Origin: Isoetes taiwanensis
Lineage: Eukaryota; Streptophyta; Lycopodiopsida; Isoetales; Isoetaceae
DNA length: 64,000 bases
Direction: 5' to 3'
Assembly: GCA_021234155.1 (NCBI GenBank)
Contig: JAJEKV010000329.1
Coordinates: 186,001 to 250,000, forward strand
Part shown: in pieces, positions 27,234 through 38,508 of the stretch
How positions within the stretch are numbered: the first letter of the stretch is position 1
Layout: each line of letters opens with the position of its first letter
Made by a program: the position numbers and the translations under genes
Notes under the pieces: generated by a model
Database searches by the model: none
Told to the model about the DNA's origin: nothing
The model's input: the letters and a program-made list of their open reading frames with translations, nothing else

Positions 27234-27959
27234 GATACATTTTAATTGTAGACATCTATTCAGCATATTCTTAATTTGAAAGCAAAATGGGAGAAGGGGA
27301 GATGATGTTAGATTGTATTAAAAAGGTTTTATCATGGCTTTATCATTCCCTCAACGACCATTTCTTGTGTAGATATATGACAAATGGAATGCTGAATTTG
27401 AAAGGCGGCCAAGAGTAGAAGGAAAGATCTTGTCCAATTGGGCTTCAAAGGAATTAATATACTTTATGCTAGGCAAATACACTTGAAGTGGATCGACATT
27501 TCAACTATATAACAACATTACGCAAGCCCAGTTTCATGTTAGGATAAGTTCATAACTCGCAAAGGAATCTTTACCCTTGAATGTAACGATTGTGTTGTTG
27601 AAGCCTGGAACATGTTCGGTTTGAAGGGGTAGTTGTGCATGGTTAAGGTTATAGAAATAAGTGTTCAACATTGTTGAAATGATACTTGTCCACTCTATAT
27701 TTGAAAGTGGGATAAAGGATGGTTTCGTTGTAGGCAAGTAGTGTCCATTTTCTAATGCTCTCTTTAAGTCAAAACCTTAACTCGAAGGCTTTTATTTAAA
27801 ATGAAAGCCTTTACTCAAATCCTCCCTAAGTCGTAAGTCAAATCTTGGATAAAAGTAAGTTTGGTTGTACTTTCAAGGACATTAATCATTCTTAAAAGCA
27901 GCCACACAAAATACAAAAATACAGACATTTTTCTTCATCCATGTAAAGCTCTAGAACAT
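27234..27959. other. no gene recognised (probable non-autonomous Helitron body)
   Basis: AT-rich, short frames only. No Rep or helicase motif. Confidence 0.4.
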
Positions 27960-28098
27960 AATACAAACCAAACCAAACCAAAGGGGGTTTAAGGGGGATT
28001 TTAATTTAAATGTGTTGGACCCAATGGTTGTGTTAATTAATGTCAATGGTAGTTATGTGTTGGTTGTTAATGTCAATGGTTGTTATGTGTTGGTTGTT
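27960..28098 (-). repeat. terminal part of a foldback repeat (AAAGGGGGTTTAAGGGGGA)
   Basis: Starts with (AAACC)n followed by AAAGGGGGTTTAAGGGGGATT and the GTCAATGGTTGTTATGTGTTG words that also form the arms of the foldback units at 54176-54640 and 55436-55915. Confidence 0.75.
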
Positions 28099-28905
28099 AT
28101 ATGTTGGGGGATTTAATTTTTATATGTTATAAGTAAAAGTTACCATAAAGATAGAGCAGATTGATACCATTATTCTGAAAGTCATAAAGTTTGCAACACC
28201 CATACACAAACATTTTTCATTTGGAATTTAACAATGACCTTTGGCCTCCATGGATTCTTGTGGTGAGAAACCAAAGTGGGAAACTTTTCTGCTTGTTAGC
28301 ACAAGGATCTAGAAGCCTCAAGATCTAAAAATACATGGTAAATTTTTGCAAGCTTCATTCGGAATGAGCCATAAAACAATATCCAATAGTGCAATCCTAT
28401 ATTAATCAGCTGGTAGGATGTGAAAGCCTACCAAACCCGGCCGAAAACTTGCTGTTTTAGCATATATAACTTAACCAAACATATCAATATCATACACTAT
28501 CAAAAAGATCTCTGGAGAGATCTTTCCATATAACAAAAATCATCTCAAGCGAGCTCACGGATCAAAAGTTATGATAAGAAATGTGTTTCACGTGAAACTG
28601 CACTACATGCGCCCTTCAAGCCCTTCATGTGCCCATTATGCACCACACACACAAAAAGAGGGCTTTTGTTGTGAGCCATTGGTTGTTGACCATTATGCAC
28701 CACACGCACAAAAAAAGGGCTTTTGTTGTGAGCCATTGGTTGTTGACCATTGGAAAAAAAAAGGCTAAAATCAATGGCTCAGAAATGGTGCACTCTAGAT
28801 GTACGCATTAGTACATCCATTTGAATACATCACGAAATCATAGGAAAACCTTAGTGAAAAGCGTACAAAAACACAAAGAAAACCCCCTGTTATTATGCTA
28901 CATAT
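28099..28905 (+). repeat. interspersed repeat, copy A (about 0.8 kb)
   Basis: Inverse of 54637-55440: shares GATAGAGCAGATTGATACCA, CATCCTACCAGCTGAT (inverse), the tandem GCACCACAC...GGGCTTTTGTTGTGAG units and the end TTATTATGCTACAT (28885-28905). A third, partial copy is at 51806-52010. No transposase seen. Confidence 0.88.
28629..28750 (+). repeat. two tandem 59 bp units inside the repeat
   Basis: Unit contains CATTATGCACCACAC, CACAAAAAGAGGGCTTTTG, TTGTGAGCCATTGGTTGTTG. Two units here, two in the copy at 54785-54915 and one degenerate unit at 51955-52000. Confidence 0.85.
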
Positions 28906-29049
28906 TGATGGGTTCTATGTGGTATTAAAGGGTAGGTGTGCTAAAGGGATAAATAAATAGATAATAAATAAATGAGCCCAAAGTGACATCTAATAACATA
29001 CACCTATAATTATTGCTTTTAGCAAGAATGGAATATAATGTATTCTATC

Positions 29050-29092
29050 ATCCATCTACGGAGACCAATTGGCCTATGTGGGCTTGGACTCC
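29050..29092 (-). mobile_element. LINE 3' end fragment
   Basis: Minus strand CCCACATAGGCCAATTGGTC, TCCGTAGATGGATGATAG, matching the 3' core CATAGGCCAATTGGTCTCCG of the LINE at 26430-26460, with one core change (GTAG for GTGG). Confidence 0.55.
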
Positions 29093-29771
29093 ATCAAGAT
29101 TCAATTAATCTTCCCAAGATTTCAAATATGATGTACTGAACATCAATATCTATATGCAATTAGTGTGATGGAGAAAATGGTGTGCAATGGAGCTTCCCTC
29201 ATAGGAAGTAGGTGATCATACCGATGAATAAACGTTCAAATGGAACTTGGACCAATTCTTGTATAAATAAGGATGCATCAAGTACAAAATAGTTTAAGAC
29301 GCATTAATTCATTTGTTCACTATTAATTCACTTGTTGTATATTTCCTTTGTCTTTTTAAGTTAAATAGCTACGTGATTGATGCATGAATGTGATATCAGA
29401 AATAAAATTAGTTACATGCATGCATGTTAAAAGTTGGAGGACGGAATTGCCAATAAAGACTATTTGCTTCCTTTTTATAATCATCAGGCCAAATGCTCAC
29501 ATCAAATTACAGCTTTCTTAGTATCTCTAACTAAAATTGGAGCAGGTTTTCTATGATGAGAAATTTATGGAAAGTTCACTCAAGTGACATCCTTCACAAG
29601 GCACCCAGAATTAAAACACTACATGGTTTTTCCCTTGGTTATGACTAGAAAACCATTCTACAAAACTAATGGGTGTTTGGGGGTTAATTTCATTAAAAAC
29701 CATATGTGGCTAAACTAATGGTTTCTTTTGTTAGGTTTGTTAGTGTGGTATTATGTCATGGTAATGGCAAA

Positions 29772-29837
29772 TAGCTTCTTTCTAGAGTTTGTCAAAGTGG
29801 TATTACATGTTGGTAAATGAATGTGGTATAATTATAG
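29772..29837. repeat. host repeat unit left of the retroinsertion
   Basis: AGCTTCTTTCTAGAGTTTGT...GTGGTATAATTATAG, repeated at 31916-31983 with the same end. The last 9 bases TAATTATAG (29829-29837) are the target duplication. Confidence 0.8.
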
Positions 29838-31897
29838 TTTTTTTTTTTTTTTTTTTTTTTTTTGAAGGCAAGGTATTTTTATATTTTATTAATAGAAGTG
29901 GTCCAAAAGACCTTATTACAAGGCTCCTCAAGAGCCAAATTGGAAGAATCATATCAGTCAGTAGAACACATAAAGATGACACATAACAAAATATCAGCGT
30001 ACTTAGGTTGGAACCCCCTCGACCTCTTCTTTGCTCTGAGTACTATGTGGGGCACTACTAGTTTCCATCAGTACTAGAGCAACGACCACAACCTCTTCCT
30101 CAGTAGCAATCAATTGAGCAGAGATAAGTCCTAAAGCTGCCACCATCTGAAGCTCCTCCACCGAAAGATGCAAGCTAATGAAGATCTCACAAGAGCAATC
30201 ATTCATTCAGCGTTAACTTGGCTCGCTATATTAACCTACATAGAAGTACTAAAAGAGGTCGGGTCTCGCTCCAAAGAATGTACTAAGAGATTCTTTCCTC
30301 TCTCTTCCAACTAAGTAGAACATCGCATGTGCCTTCCCCAAGGGGTGGTCGATTATCCCATATACTTCTTCACTATCCGCATAGGCACCAAATCTAAAAT
30401 CCATAAGCTCCACCCTCTTCTTTTGCTCTAAGTACTATGTGGGGCACTACCGGTTTCCATCAAGATTAGAGAGCAATGACCACAACCTCTTCCCCAAGAG
30501 CCAAGTACTATAGAAGAAGGTTCCTTGCTTTTCCATTGTTATTTTGCTTCAAGAATCGTCCACATGCTTCTACTAAGCCTCCAAAAAGGACTGCTCAAAG
30601 ATATGACAATTTAAAGCACAATACTCCCGTAGGCCATCCTAGCCAACAATGTTATGCAAAGGGCCCATATCAGCTGCTAAAATCAGAGCCTGCATTCCCA
30701 TGAAGATCCTCCCCGGATGTAGCAAGCCTTAAGCTCACCCTGAAATTCGGCCCAAAGATAGCCCACATGCATTCAACTCTATGGTCTTGTCACCCATATA
30801 AGTCAAGTGTTCACATATTAGAACCTCCCGATTTCTAACCGTATTGAGCCCATCACACTTCAAGGTTGGTTTAGATTTCCTTAGAGCATTCTCCTGGCTG
30901 GGACAGGAGATCATGAGCTGCTCCAAATCCCCATCCTAAAATACTAGTTCCCTTACCAAGGCATGGGTTAAGAGGCCAAAACAAAAGAGACCATTTCTTA
31001 GCAATACAACAGGTTTAGCTGCCATAGTTCCCTGCACTATCTCACAAGAATAGCTTAAGCCCTCATCTGAAACAATAAAGCAAAATGAGACAAATCCCCA
31101 CCTAAAAAGATGTTCTTGCAAAGTTGCCTGAACTTGTTACCTCAGCATAAGCACATCGAACTTAATCTCAAGCCCAGCCACGGATGCCGGCTCAATAAAT
31201 CCATAGCTAGTCAAGATCTTTAGCTAACATACTTCACTAAATAGTCTAAAGCGATTCGGAAGATAGAAAGCAAAAACACAATACCAAACTAGTCATAGAA
31301 AAGATTCAATCCTCGCGTGCCTTTTTACGCACATACTTAGAGAGGAAACACTTGGTGTTGTAGGGGATTTAGATAAATGGTAAGTCCCAATAGCATTCAA
31401 CACATAAGCCTTCAGGTAGGCTATGCAAAGAAAAGCTGTCTTGCAAGTTATATATCCGAACGTCCCGTCCCAATCAAGCATATTCGCCAAGACACCGCAA
31501 TGAGTGCAGGTCATAAATCAAGACCGGAGCAGCCTTCAAAACCAAAGCCGGAAATGACGATATCCGAAACTAACCAAAGAAGCAAAACTCAAAGACCTAA
31601 AAATAACAAACAAGACTTACCATAGTAGGCATGATCGTAATCGAAGCAAAACAGAGTGAGTGGTGGCAGTATCTATAGCTTGAGGCCATAGAAGAAGCTC
31701 CACACGCCACTCCTTATCCACTGCCTGAACCATGCCGCCTGGCCCGTCGAGCTCTTCCAAAGAACCATTTGAGAGAGATCTGCAAGAACAATGAGTGGTC
31801 GCCTCCCCGCCGACCCCTAAAGAGTTGCGGCCCTAAGCCATCATCAAATGAAGATTTCACATTTTGTCTCCAGCCTCCCTCATGATACAATTTTTTC
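29838..31897 (-). mobile_element. poly(A)-tailed retroinsertion, about 2.06 kb
   Basis: Flanked by TAATTATAG (29829-29837 and 31898-31906). The plus strand starts with a run of about 26 T, that is, a poly(A) tail on minus, preceded by CTATTAATAAAATATAAAAAT (AATAAA signal). Minus frames near the 3' end read like protein: FGAYADSEEVYGIIDHPLGK, AHAMFYLVGRE, and SVEELQMVAALGLISAQL, ATEEEVVVVALVLMETSSAP. I do not recognise them, so it could be a LINE or a processed pseudogene. It contains a partial duplication (30020-30110 and 30415-30500, both with GTACTATGTGGGGCACTAC). Confidence 0.75.
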
Positions 31898-31906
31898 TAA
31901 TTATAG

Positions 31907-33370
31907 TGTTTTAAGCTTAGCTTCTTTCTAGAGTTTGTCAAAGTGGTATTACATGTTGGTAAATGAATGTGGTATAATTATAGTGTTTTAAGCTTATGGT
32001 TTTGTCTATGTGGTATAACATTATGGTTGTGGATGTGGTTTAATGTAGTGCTTGGCAGCGTTGGGGAAACTTTCAAACCTTGTTAGGAAAATTTCCTGCA
32101 AGTCCTAAAACTATTCTGGAATTCATAAGTTAAGCTCCCTTTTGCTAATACTTCAAACGGAAATAATATATATTCAATACCTTTTTTTTAATTAGAAACT
32201 CAAAATGATTAAATAGTAGGAATAAAGTTGATAATTTTAAAATTAAGATCTTCACCACAAGTTTAACACAAAAGAGTACAAAAGGACTTACGATGTTTAA
32301 TAGTAGCTTTCATCAAGTGTAATGTTCAATTACATCATCAACAATGGGTCAAATTTGTGAATGTAGCAATGGGGCCCTGACAGCGCCCAAATCCTTCATA
32401 ATCCATGCCAAAGGCAATGAAATGAGCTGCAGTATTGCCTTAAGCCCACCCTGCAGATGCTAGTTATGAAGGATTGCAAAATGCTATTAATAGAACATAT
32501 TTGGATATTACCATCCAAGTAGAAGGTAATAGTATCTCCCGTGATCCATGGCAAAGGAACACCGTTTTGAGCTTGCCCGATTCAGGAGGCCAATTTTTGT
32601 ATATAACTCGCCCACTTCGAGTTCTTTACATATTTCTATACACAAAGAAAGAACACACAAAAGAACCCCTCCAATAAGGCGCTTGTAAAAAAACAATTCA
32701 ATGTTAAAGCACAAGGTAGACTTTCTTTTACCTCTGTTTCAACTTGACTCCAAAGAGAAGATTTTCACGCCAATGCATAATACAGTAAGAACCCAACCAT
32801 AGATAATGCTCGACCTAGAATTTGTTCTCCCTACAACTTTAACATTACGAATCTTTAAATAAATTTGTTTCTCACGAAAAACAAGGGGTGCTTTAACCCC
32901 TTCGACTTTTTTCGTAAGAGGCAAAGACTCTTCTTCTTGAGCGAAATCTAAACTCTCTTGAAACTGAAGCTTTCCATTCTTTGGTTGCAACTCAATTCCT
33001 GCTCCATCCAGATATTTGTAGCAGCAGAGGGCGCTTACGCCATTGCCCACCCCTGGTCTCAAACATTGCTTTCTGCTTCGAAGCTAAAAATCACTTGGGA
33101 TTGAATAGCCCAAATGAGAGAATTTTTTCCCCCTTGCCGTTCTAGAGCTGGTCTTAGCATATGGAGTCAAGTGCGGGAAGCAGGATCCCGGTTTAGACAA
33201 GGGATATTTGCCAAGGAATGATCGCTAGCCTATTTCATGGGAGAAATGATCGTAAAACAAAAAACGAGAGGACCTGAATGTCGCCGAACAGGTTTTTTGT
33301 GTTGAGTGAGAGCTCTTACAAAAAAAAAAATGCAAATTTCTGTTCAATACTCATTCTCAATAAAAATCCA
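31907..33370. other. no gene recognised
   Basis: Holds the second host repeat unit (to 31995) and short frames. A minus frame at 32739-33062 (107 residues; KVEGVKAPLVFREKQIYLKI) looks weakly protein-like but is unplaced. Confidence 0.4.
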
Positions 33371-33689
33371 TGTCTAATAATTGAATTGTTTTAGAATCCT
33401 TGTTGCTCGACGGAATGCGGCTGGTGCAAGAATCGACCAGATAGGGGTACAAGATCCGGCTCTGTTCTTGCTGGGCGGGAAGGATCCGGAAACCAGGGAA
33501 TTTCGGCCAGGAGGGCTTCCGGATGGCTGCCAGCTAGGACGGTTTTTTGTCCAGCATGGACGGTTCACAATATGTTGTTCTAATATGCATGGTTTTGCAT
33601 GAGCTTTATCTAAACATATGTAATTGAGTCTCCAATTTTTCTTTTTTCTTTTTTCGTGTTCTCCGCCGCAATCTAAATTCTTATCTTCT

Positions 33690-34369
33690 TGACACCTATT
33701 CTTGTGGCCACTATCAAACGACACGCAAACAACACAAACCTGCTGTAAGAGATTTGCAAGACCTGCTGTAATGGCAAATCCGAAGCCATAGCCAGCTTCT
33801 GGAGCAGATGGAGGGGTGGAGCAGGCGCCAGTTTCTCCGTTGAACTGGAAGACATAACGAGGATCTGCCCTTCACAAGAACATGGAGGTGAGTTCTTGGA
33901 GTAGAAGATTGAACCAACTTATTGCCACAATCTTTTCCAATATCAATCCATCCGTTATGAATCTGAACAGGCATTTCCTTCATCCATTCTGGCCCTACCG
34001 TAATGGCTTACCTTCACTTAATCCGCAAGAAGTGCCATGTCTGCCCGTATAAATCATAACCTCCAGAAAAAGCCATGAAGATCTGGCACAAGAAGAAGAA
34101 GAAAAAAGCTTCGCCACAACATCTTCGTCCAGGTCAAAACTCGTAGCGACATTTAACGGATTTGGATCTGCAGATTCGGGAGTTAAGAGCGGCACAGGGG
34201 CAGATTGAACAGGTAAATTTGGCAGCCTGACCTCGCAGAAACAGGGCGAAGAAGAGGAATGGATTCGATTTGTAGCGCTTTTTTTTGCAACAGAGATATG
34301 TAATCCTCGAGCGGCAACCAAAACCTTAACGAATGATCTTGGATCCATGAAAAGGGAGCTGGAAGCCAT
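33690..34369 (-). pseudogene. DUF1005 family plant protein remnant
   Basis: Minus frame starts MASSSLFMDPRSFVKVLVAA, followed by SSSPCFCEVRLPNLPVQSAP, SFDLDEDVVAKLF, LEVMIYTGRHGTSCGLSEG. After one shift: TVGPEWMKEMPVQIHNGWID, IGKDCGNK, THLHVLVK; after another: ADPRYVFQFNGETGACSTPP. Plant DUF1005 proteins have the same order: MDP.AFIR......LGLR, CEIRL...PVQT, NGW..IGK, L.V..DPR.VFQF(D)GE. The C-terminal half of the family (about 250 more residues) is missing or lies beyond a donor-like CAGCAGGTTTGTG. Two frameshifts suggest a pseudogene; function of the family is unknown. The start at 34369 is preferred to 34414 because MASSS...MDP matches the family start. Confidence 0.72.
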
Positions 34370-34414
34370 GATCGTAAGCAATGATCTTAAGCCATGGAAA
34401 AAGAATTCCAACAA

Positions 34415-34788
34415 AATGCGAAGAAAAGACCGAGACTAACAGATTCGGCAGGAAAAAGAAAACAATCAGGCGAGTTTTTGAAGTAACAAAGCAGGGGAAG
34501 GTCTGGCTATGGTGGACAAGCCGGAGCTGAGGTTCGTGATGTCCAGCTATGGCAGTGCACGACCTTCAAGGGCCCGCATTTTTGGTCTTGTGCCCCAACC
34601 CTAGTCCCTTCACATTACTATGGTTGCTCTGTCTAGATATGGCTATGGCGCCAAGAAGTTATCAGTTTTCTATCCAGACTTAACAGATATGGCCTTACAG
34701 ACATAGCCACAAAATCTGTCCTGGTGAAAATAGCTACAAAATCTGTCCTGGTGAAAATAGAAGAATATTTGTGGAGTGCGTGGAGCTA
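34415..34788. other. upstream region of the DUF1005 remnant
   Basis: Noncoding. It contains a tandem pair of ACAAAATCTGTCCTGGTGAA (34708-34760). The GCGTGGAGCTA target copy at 34778-34788 marks the edge of the neighbouring element. Confidence 0.5.
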
Positions 34789-34828
34789 GGAACAAAATAT
34801 TTTTACCCCGGTTATTGTGATTCCATCG

Positions 34829-35392
34829 CAAAAAATTCCATCCCGCGGAATCACCAGGCCGGAGACCCCGTTATCCGTACCAGAGCCCCTGTTATCCGTA
34901 CCTGACAGGGTCGCTTTCAGGTCATTTATACTTTCCGGCGGAATCACAACTTTGCTATTCCGCCAGATGGAATCACCAATTTACGATTCTTCGAGATGGA
35001 ATCACCGCTCATGTATTCTCGCCGATTTTAATCACAAATCAGATATTTATTCCGCGAGACGGAATCACAACCTCGCTATTCCGCCAGATGGAATCATTTA
35101 ATGTCCGATTTTGTGAGATGGAATCACCACTTACGATCCCCGCCCACGTAATCACAACATTGCTATTCCGCCAGATGGAATCACAACCATGCGATTCTGG
35201 CCCCGGTGGAATCACAAATGTAAGATTCTTCGAGATGGAATCACCACTAATGCATTACGCCTCGACGGTATCACAAACCGCTTATTTCGTGGGGGCGGAA
35301 TCACGCTTTAGTGATTCCGGCCAAATTGAATCACTCCCCGTGATTCCGCGGATGGAATCACGCCGCCCGTGATTCCGCCGGATGGAATCAAT
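34829..35392. repeat. array of GATTCCGCC-GATGGAATCAC palindromes
   Basis: More than a dozen hairpins of the form ATTCCGCCAGATGGAATCAC or ATTCTTCGAGATGGAATCAC, one about every 36-38 bp. The array continues to the last copies GTGATTCCGCGGATGGAATC and GTGATTCCGCCGGATGGAAT near 35340-35390. A shorter run is at 36992-37230. Confidence 0.9.
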
Positions 35393-36991
35393 TTCTGCAG
35401 ATGAGCGGCAGATTCTCAAAGTATAACTTACATTTGCTTGCAAAAGCAAGCATGGTGGATTGAATTGGAAGAAAATATAAAGTTGTGTTACTCCATTTTT
35501 TGTGTGCCTGTCCATTGTTATTCTATGCACTGCCTCGAGAATTTTTACGGATGGGGATTTGAACCCCTTGCCAATATTGGCAATGCCATGGCCGCTTTGC
35601 TTTAAAGCAAGAAAAAAAAACAAGGAACATGGTATTTTCAAGTAAAGAACAACATAAAACCAAGACTCCGGGAGGAAAAAAAAAATCTGTTTAACCGGAT
35701 TGAACAGGAAGCAAAGATGCAAGATATATGTGTTCTATGCAATGCAAAATGTAACCGGAATGGAGATGATATGTAAAAATGTGGATGAAGGCAGCAAAAA
35801 TGCCGGATTAACCATGGGATCTGTAAAAAAATGCAGAAGGATTAACAGGGTCTGTGAAAATGTGACAGGAAAACGAGGGTATGGCTAGGGACATTCGAGA
35901 CAGCGGAAGATGCAGCAAGGGGCGGTTAAAAGACCAAAATCGAGCCTCCTGCTTCCGGCAGAATTGTTAATAGATGAAGTAGACCTCCTCGCTGGAATAC
36001 TCTGTGGAACGGGAGAAGATGAGTCGGGAAGGTCACTCCATGATTTGCTGGGCTTTAATCGCTCACAACTACCGGAGATGGCAACATAACAGAGCAACAT
36101 GCTGAGAGCGTAACCATGGATTTTTCCCATAGCCTTCTACCAAACCATACTACTCCTCTTTTTAAAGCGCCATAGTATTCCGATGACGACGATATCCCGG
36201 TTCCCCGAATTTGATCCGAAGTTCTTTCTTCCAACAAACCGATATTCATCACAAAGGGCACATCTAACAAAGAACGCGCCTCCTACCATTAGACCGATTC
36301 AAACAAAGCATCGAAAAGGGCAATTTTTCCCGTGGTGCGGCTTCGATCTTGATAAGAACCCTAATGCATTTTTAAGAGAAAAAGGATTCTAAGAAGCTTT
36401 TCAAGCCTCGTAAAATCAAAGAACCGAAGTCTTTTTATCGATAATCGAATTAATATGATAAATCAAAACCCCAACGTAACTCTTCCGATCCAAATGCAAA
36501 GTCGGGCCGATAGTTCTTCTCAAAGCCGATCATTTTATGCTTCATCTCATGCCGTAATCGAAGTTTCTAGACCCTAATTTTCTACGCCATAGCCTAGCCA
36601 TCTTTGCACGGATCCGTAGAAAAGAAAATAAAAAGATTAGTAAGAAAAGAAGGAAGAATATAAGGTGAAGCAGCCCGGATCCCTTTACCCTATGCCTGGA
36701 CGGAACCATGAAGAAGTATAACTATCAAAAGAAAACCAACAAATGCTTAAGTCTTATCGCCGCCATACCCTAAAGCTAAAAAAAATGAAGCACTAAATAG
36801 CTCTTATTAAATGAAGCACCGAAATGTTTTCTCGCCATAGCCACCATTCCGATCCGGAGAAGAAAGTAAAACGATAACAAGAAAAGAAAAGAAGGAAGAT
36901 CGCCGTGAGCAAGCCGCCATAGCCGGGCAGACCGGCTGAAAAACCTCCAAGAACGTAAAAAATTTGAATTTTTTAGTTTTATATTTTAAAA
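35393..36991. other. interior of the foldback element, no transposase recognised
   Basis: Short frames only. Near 35545-35590 the minus strand has a tRNA T-arm-like GGGGTTCAAATCCCC after a TTGCCAATATTGGCAA stem, without the rest of a tRNA. Confidence 0.45.
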
Positions 36992-37243
36992 TGTGATTCC
37001 GTCCCATGGAATAACACAGCGGTGATTCCGTCCGGCGGTATTTTGCGGATGTGATTCCGCCGGAAGGTATAAAACGGACGGCCAGGATGGACCCTACAAA
37101 CGGATGGCTGGGATCCATCAAAAGGTACACCTGACGTTGTCGCACGGAACGGGCCTCCGTAACGGATCCCGTTCCCGGAGGGTTTGTGATTCCGCGGGAT
37201 GGAATTTTTTGCGATGGAATCACAATAACCAGGGTAAAAATAT
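36992..37243. repeat. right subterminal palindromes of the foldback element
   Basis: GTGATTCCGTCCCATGGAAT, GTGATTCCGTCCGGCGGTAT, GTGATTCCGCCGGAAGGTAT and finally GTGATTCCGCGGGATGGAAT with the terminal TTTTTTGCGATGGAATCAC. This is the inverse of the left end at 34815-34860. Confidence 0.85.
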
Positions 37244-37260
37244 CTTCACGCGTGGAGCTA

Positions 37261-38160
37261 TATTGCAAAAAAGGAAGAGTGTTCAATATTCTAGCTATGG
37301 CGGAAGAAGGAAAGTTCAGCTATACTACAGATTTTTACATTTCTTCGTAATGCACGCCAGAGCAGAATCACAAACGGAAAATAATCTGACAGAGGAAGGC
37401 CAAGGGACAAAGCAATAAGGTAGTGGACCAGCTCTTCATCGAAGGGCTATGTAAAAAACTCTTGGTTTTTCTGATCTGGTTCCCTGCCCATTTCTAAGGA
37501 GAGTGCACATGATCATATAAAACAACAATAGCGCAGCCCAGGGCATCCCCACAATTGAATCTAGCACCACATTTTTTTTTCCTGGATATTGCCTTGGATG
37601 ATTGATTAACCAAAGGGGGCAGAATTATTTGCTCTTGGGTGACTTTTTTTTCCACCAGAACAAGTTTACCCGGCCATTGCTGGACTTGGTTGGGTGGTTC
37701 CAGAGGTAGATCGGGACCCCAATTTCGTCTAGAATGGTTGTAACAGGAATGGGTTTTTTTGTAGCCATTGCATTTTCTTTTGGACACCTCTTTGATTGGT
37801 CCAAGTATCAATGGATCAATTTGTTGGGTATTGGATTTTCAAACCCAGTAAGCTCAGTGCCTGCTATAAGTTGCTCTTTATCCTTTCACAGACCCAGGTA
37901 GTTAAGTATACAGGATCTAGCAGCACTACCAACGACATCTATCTATTATGATTGGATAAAGATTCCTAATTAGAGCGATAAAACTCAAATGATTCTCTTC
38001 CTCTGACTGATCCTCTTTCCTCGTCTTTTTTCTCCCCCTTTTTTTTTAATAAAGCACCCAATAATCTCGATTCAAACAAAGCGATCAACCCATAAATTTC
38101 TTTTCTGTACTTATTGCAAATATTCCTTATTATTGACTCAAATTTCTTAACCACAGGCGA
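37261..38160. other. no gene recognised
   Basis: A 105-residue minus frame (37494-37811) reads NWGPDLPLEPPNQVQQWPGK and LVLVEKKVTQEQIILPPLVN, possibly a fragment of a mobile-element protein, not identified. Confidence 0.35.
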
Positions 38161-38179
38161 GCCGGGAAAGAGAAATGTT

Positions 38180-38201
38180 CGCGGCGGCCAAGGCCGCCGC
38201 G
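38180..38201. repeat. perfect GC hairpin
   Basis: CGCGGCGGCC-AA-GGCCGCCGCG: 10 bp perfect stem with a 2 base centre in an otherwise AT-rich stretch. No T run follows, so it is not a simple terminator. Confidence 0.8.
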
Positions 38202-38465
38202 ATAAATTTCTTGTAGTTATAGTTTAGATAAACCAATAACGATAACAAGTAATGTTTGGATGGTTTCTTATGTATGGTAGTACGGCTATGTCACTATCTT
38301 TCCTCAATAGCAACAAAAATATGGAGCAAGGGGATTTGAACCCCAACCATTTCCAAAACTTATAAACAATAATAAACAAATTTAATAGAGAAAGAAAGCA
38401 AACATATAGTATAGAAAGAAAGTGATGACCTTGCATGTACTTAAAAAAAAAGCTTCTGACCTCTT

Positions 38466-38508
38466 GCATGGGAAGGAAGGAAGGAAGGTACTTTTATCGT
38501 CCACGCAT
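38466..38508 (-). mobile_element. LINE 3' tail fragment
   Basis: GGAAGGAAGGAAGGAAGGTA followed by CTTTTATCGTCCACG, the inverse of the LINE 3' end CGTGGACGATAAAAGTACCTTCC seen at 24275-24315. Only about 40 bp remain, and the 3' core stops at CGTCCACG. Confidence 0.6.

Larger units (their letters stand above)
34789..37249. mobile_element. foldback / Mutator-like non-autonomous element
   Basis: About 2.46 kb flanked by GCGTGGAGCTA on both sides (34778-34788 and 37250-37260), an apparent 9-11 bp target duplication as in Mutator-like elements. Inverted ends: left ATATTTTTACCCCGGTTATT, GTGATTCCATCGC; right (minus) ATATTTTTACCCTGGTTATT, GTGATTCCATCGC, continuing through AAAAAATTCCATCCCGCGGA. Both subterminal regions carry GGAATCAC palindromes. 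The interior (35400-36990) has no transposase motif. It lies about 420 bp upstream of the DUF1005 start. Confidence 0.75.

Noticed and set aside
35530-35610. tRNA gene on minus (GGGGTTCAAATCCCC T-arm)
   Set aside because: Only the T-arm-like part and one stem are present; no D-arm and no acceptor stem pairing. A similar T-arm-like piece at 38322-38340 also lacks the rest.
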